A DNA stretch of 48,802 nt, taken from NCBI GenBank assembly GCA_017479705.1, contig JAFVCA010000039.1:1-48802 (forward strand). The letters are read 5' to 3'. Under the pieces are notes generated by a model that was given only the letters and a program-made list of their open reading frames with translations, had not been told where the DNA came from and did no database searches. The position numbers were made by a program, and so were the translations under genes. Origin of the DNA: Bacteroidales bacterium (lineage in GTDB: Bacteria > Bacteroidota > Bacteroidia > Bacteroidales > P3). Positions 48,370 through 48,802 of the stretch are shown piece after piece (position 1 is the stretch's first letter; each line of letters begins with the position of its first letter).

Positions 48370-48802
48370 TTATCGAACAATCAACTTGCGGACCATGTTG
48401 ACGCTCTCGCCAGTGATGCGGACGAAGTAGGCACCCTGAGCCAGACGGTCAACATCCATGGTCTTGACGCAGTCGCTGCTGCACTCAAGGTTGTCGGAGC
48501 TGACAACACGGCCGTTCATGTCAACCACCTCTATCTTCACCTTGCCGTTCACTCCGCTGACGCTGATGGTGGTGGAGCTGGTGGTGGGGTTGGGATAGAT
48601 GGTGCAGGAGACGGTGTTCACATCGTCGATGCCGACGCCGCCGGTGGTGCGGAAGTTGGTTGAGACGTAGGCACTGTAGTTGTCGTCGCCGCAGTAGGTA
48701 CGCACACGGACCATGTAGTTGGTACCAGCCTCTAAGCCAATGATGCCGATGCTGGGTTCATCCCAAATGGTGTCCGTAATCTCGTTGCCGCGCGGGTCGG
48801 CC
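48370..48802 (-). CDS. T9SS surface protein, 3' part (continues beyond the window)
   Basis: The frame is open to the right edge, so the start is outside. The visible part is a fibronectin-like module (IIGLEAGTNYMVRVRTYCGD) and a sorting domain from IYPNPTTSSTTISVSG to VRKLIVR. The sorting domain is nearly the same as that of the giant protein at 39113-47509, and DNA similarity extends past the stop codon into the shared AAGGGTT..AAACCC element, so the two are recent tandem paralogues or are homogenised. Confidence 0.88.
   Translation of the reverse strand, partial: ADPRGNEITDTIWDEPSIGIIGLEAGTNYMVRVRTYCGDDNYSAYVSTNFRTTGGVGIDDVNTVSCTIYPNPTTSSTTISVSGVNGKVKIEVVDMNGRVVSSDNLECSSDCVKTMDVDRLAQGAYFVRITGESVNMVRKLIVR

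Overview
The window reads as a chromosomal segment of an anaerobic member of the Bacteroidales, probably a gut or rumen lineage. Evidence: promoters of the TTG / TAnnTTTG type, weak ribosome binding sites, several proteins with a type IX secretion (T9SS) C-terminal sorting domain, a PorZ homologue, a long-form (666 aa) urocanate hydratase, and a flavodiiron/rubredoxin/rubrerythrin defence set. Coding DNA is mostly GC-rich with many codons ending in C, and intergenic DNA is AT-rich. I saw no rRNA, tRNA, CRISPR array or transposase gene.

Layout. 0.2-5.1 kb (minus): hutU preceded by two toxin-antitoxin pairs (MNT/HEPN and RelE-like) that carry the same 38-bp promoter, then a T9SS cargo gene with an AT-rich passenger and GC-rich sorting domain. 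5.1-14.4 kb (minus): a compact operon running coiled-coil protein, gmk, mreC, mreD, porZ, recO, S8 protease; mreC/mreD, mreD/porZ and porZ/recO overlap by 4 bp. 14.9-17.9 kb (plus): an exported M16 zinc peptidase with a clear terminator. 17.9-18.3 kb: a decayed surface-protein gene abutting a dispersed repeat. 18.5-24.0 kb (plus): an ECF sigma factor, a one-helix membrane protein that may be its anti-sigma factor, two small exported proteins and two large exported proteins, the last with InlB-like repeats and a sorting domain. 24.7-31.6 kb (minus): lpxK, cutC, a transglutaminase-like lipoprotein and a fibronectin-type T9SS protein. 31.8-35.5 kb (plus): flavodiiron protein, high-molecular-weight rubredoxin, ferritin, a small membrane protein and rubrerythrin. 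35.6-38.7 kb (minus): a lipoprotein, an exported coiled-coil protein and hisS. 39.1-47.5 kb (minus): a 2,798-residue modular T9SS surface protein. 48.4 kb to the end: the 3' part of a related gene.

The common theme is the cell surface: envelope growth (MreC/D, LpxK), T9SS machinery (PorZ) and at least five T9SS-type cargo proteins.

The most unusual observations are: (1) a 9-bp DNA repeat that expanded twice in one lipoprotein gene and is translated in two different frames; (2) T9SS genes whose base composition changes sharply between passenger and C-terminal part; (3) a family of structured intergenic repeats, one next to a broken gene; (4) twin promoters on two toxin-antitoxin modules, one with a HepT-like toxin lacking the usual Arg and Tyr of its motif; and (5) a subtilisin fused to an outer-membrane-barrel-like domain. 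No single locus is demonstrably a new defence or mobile system.
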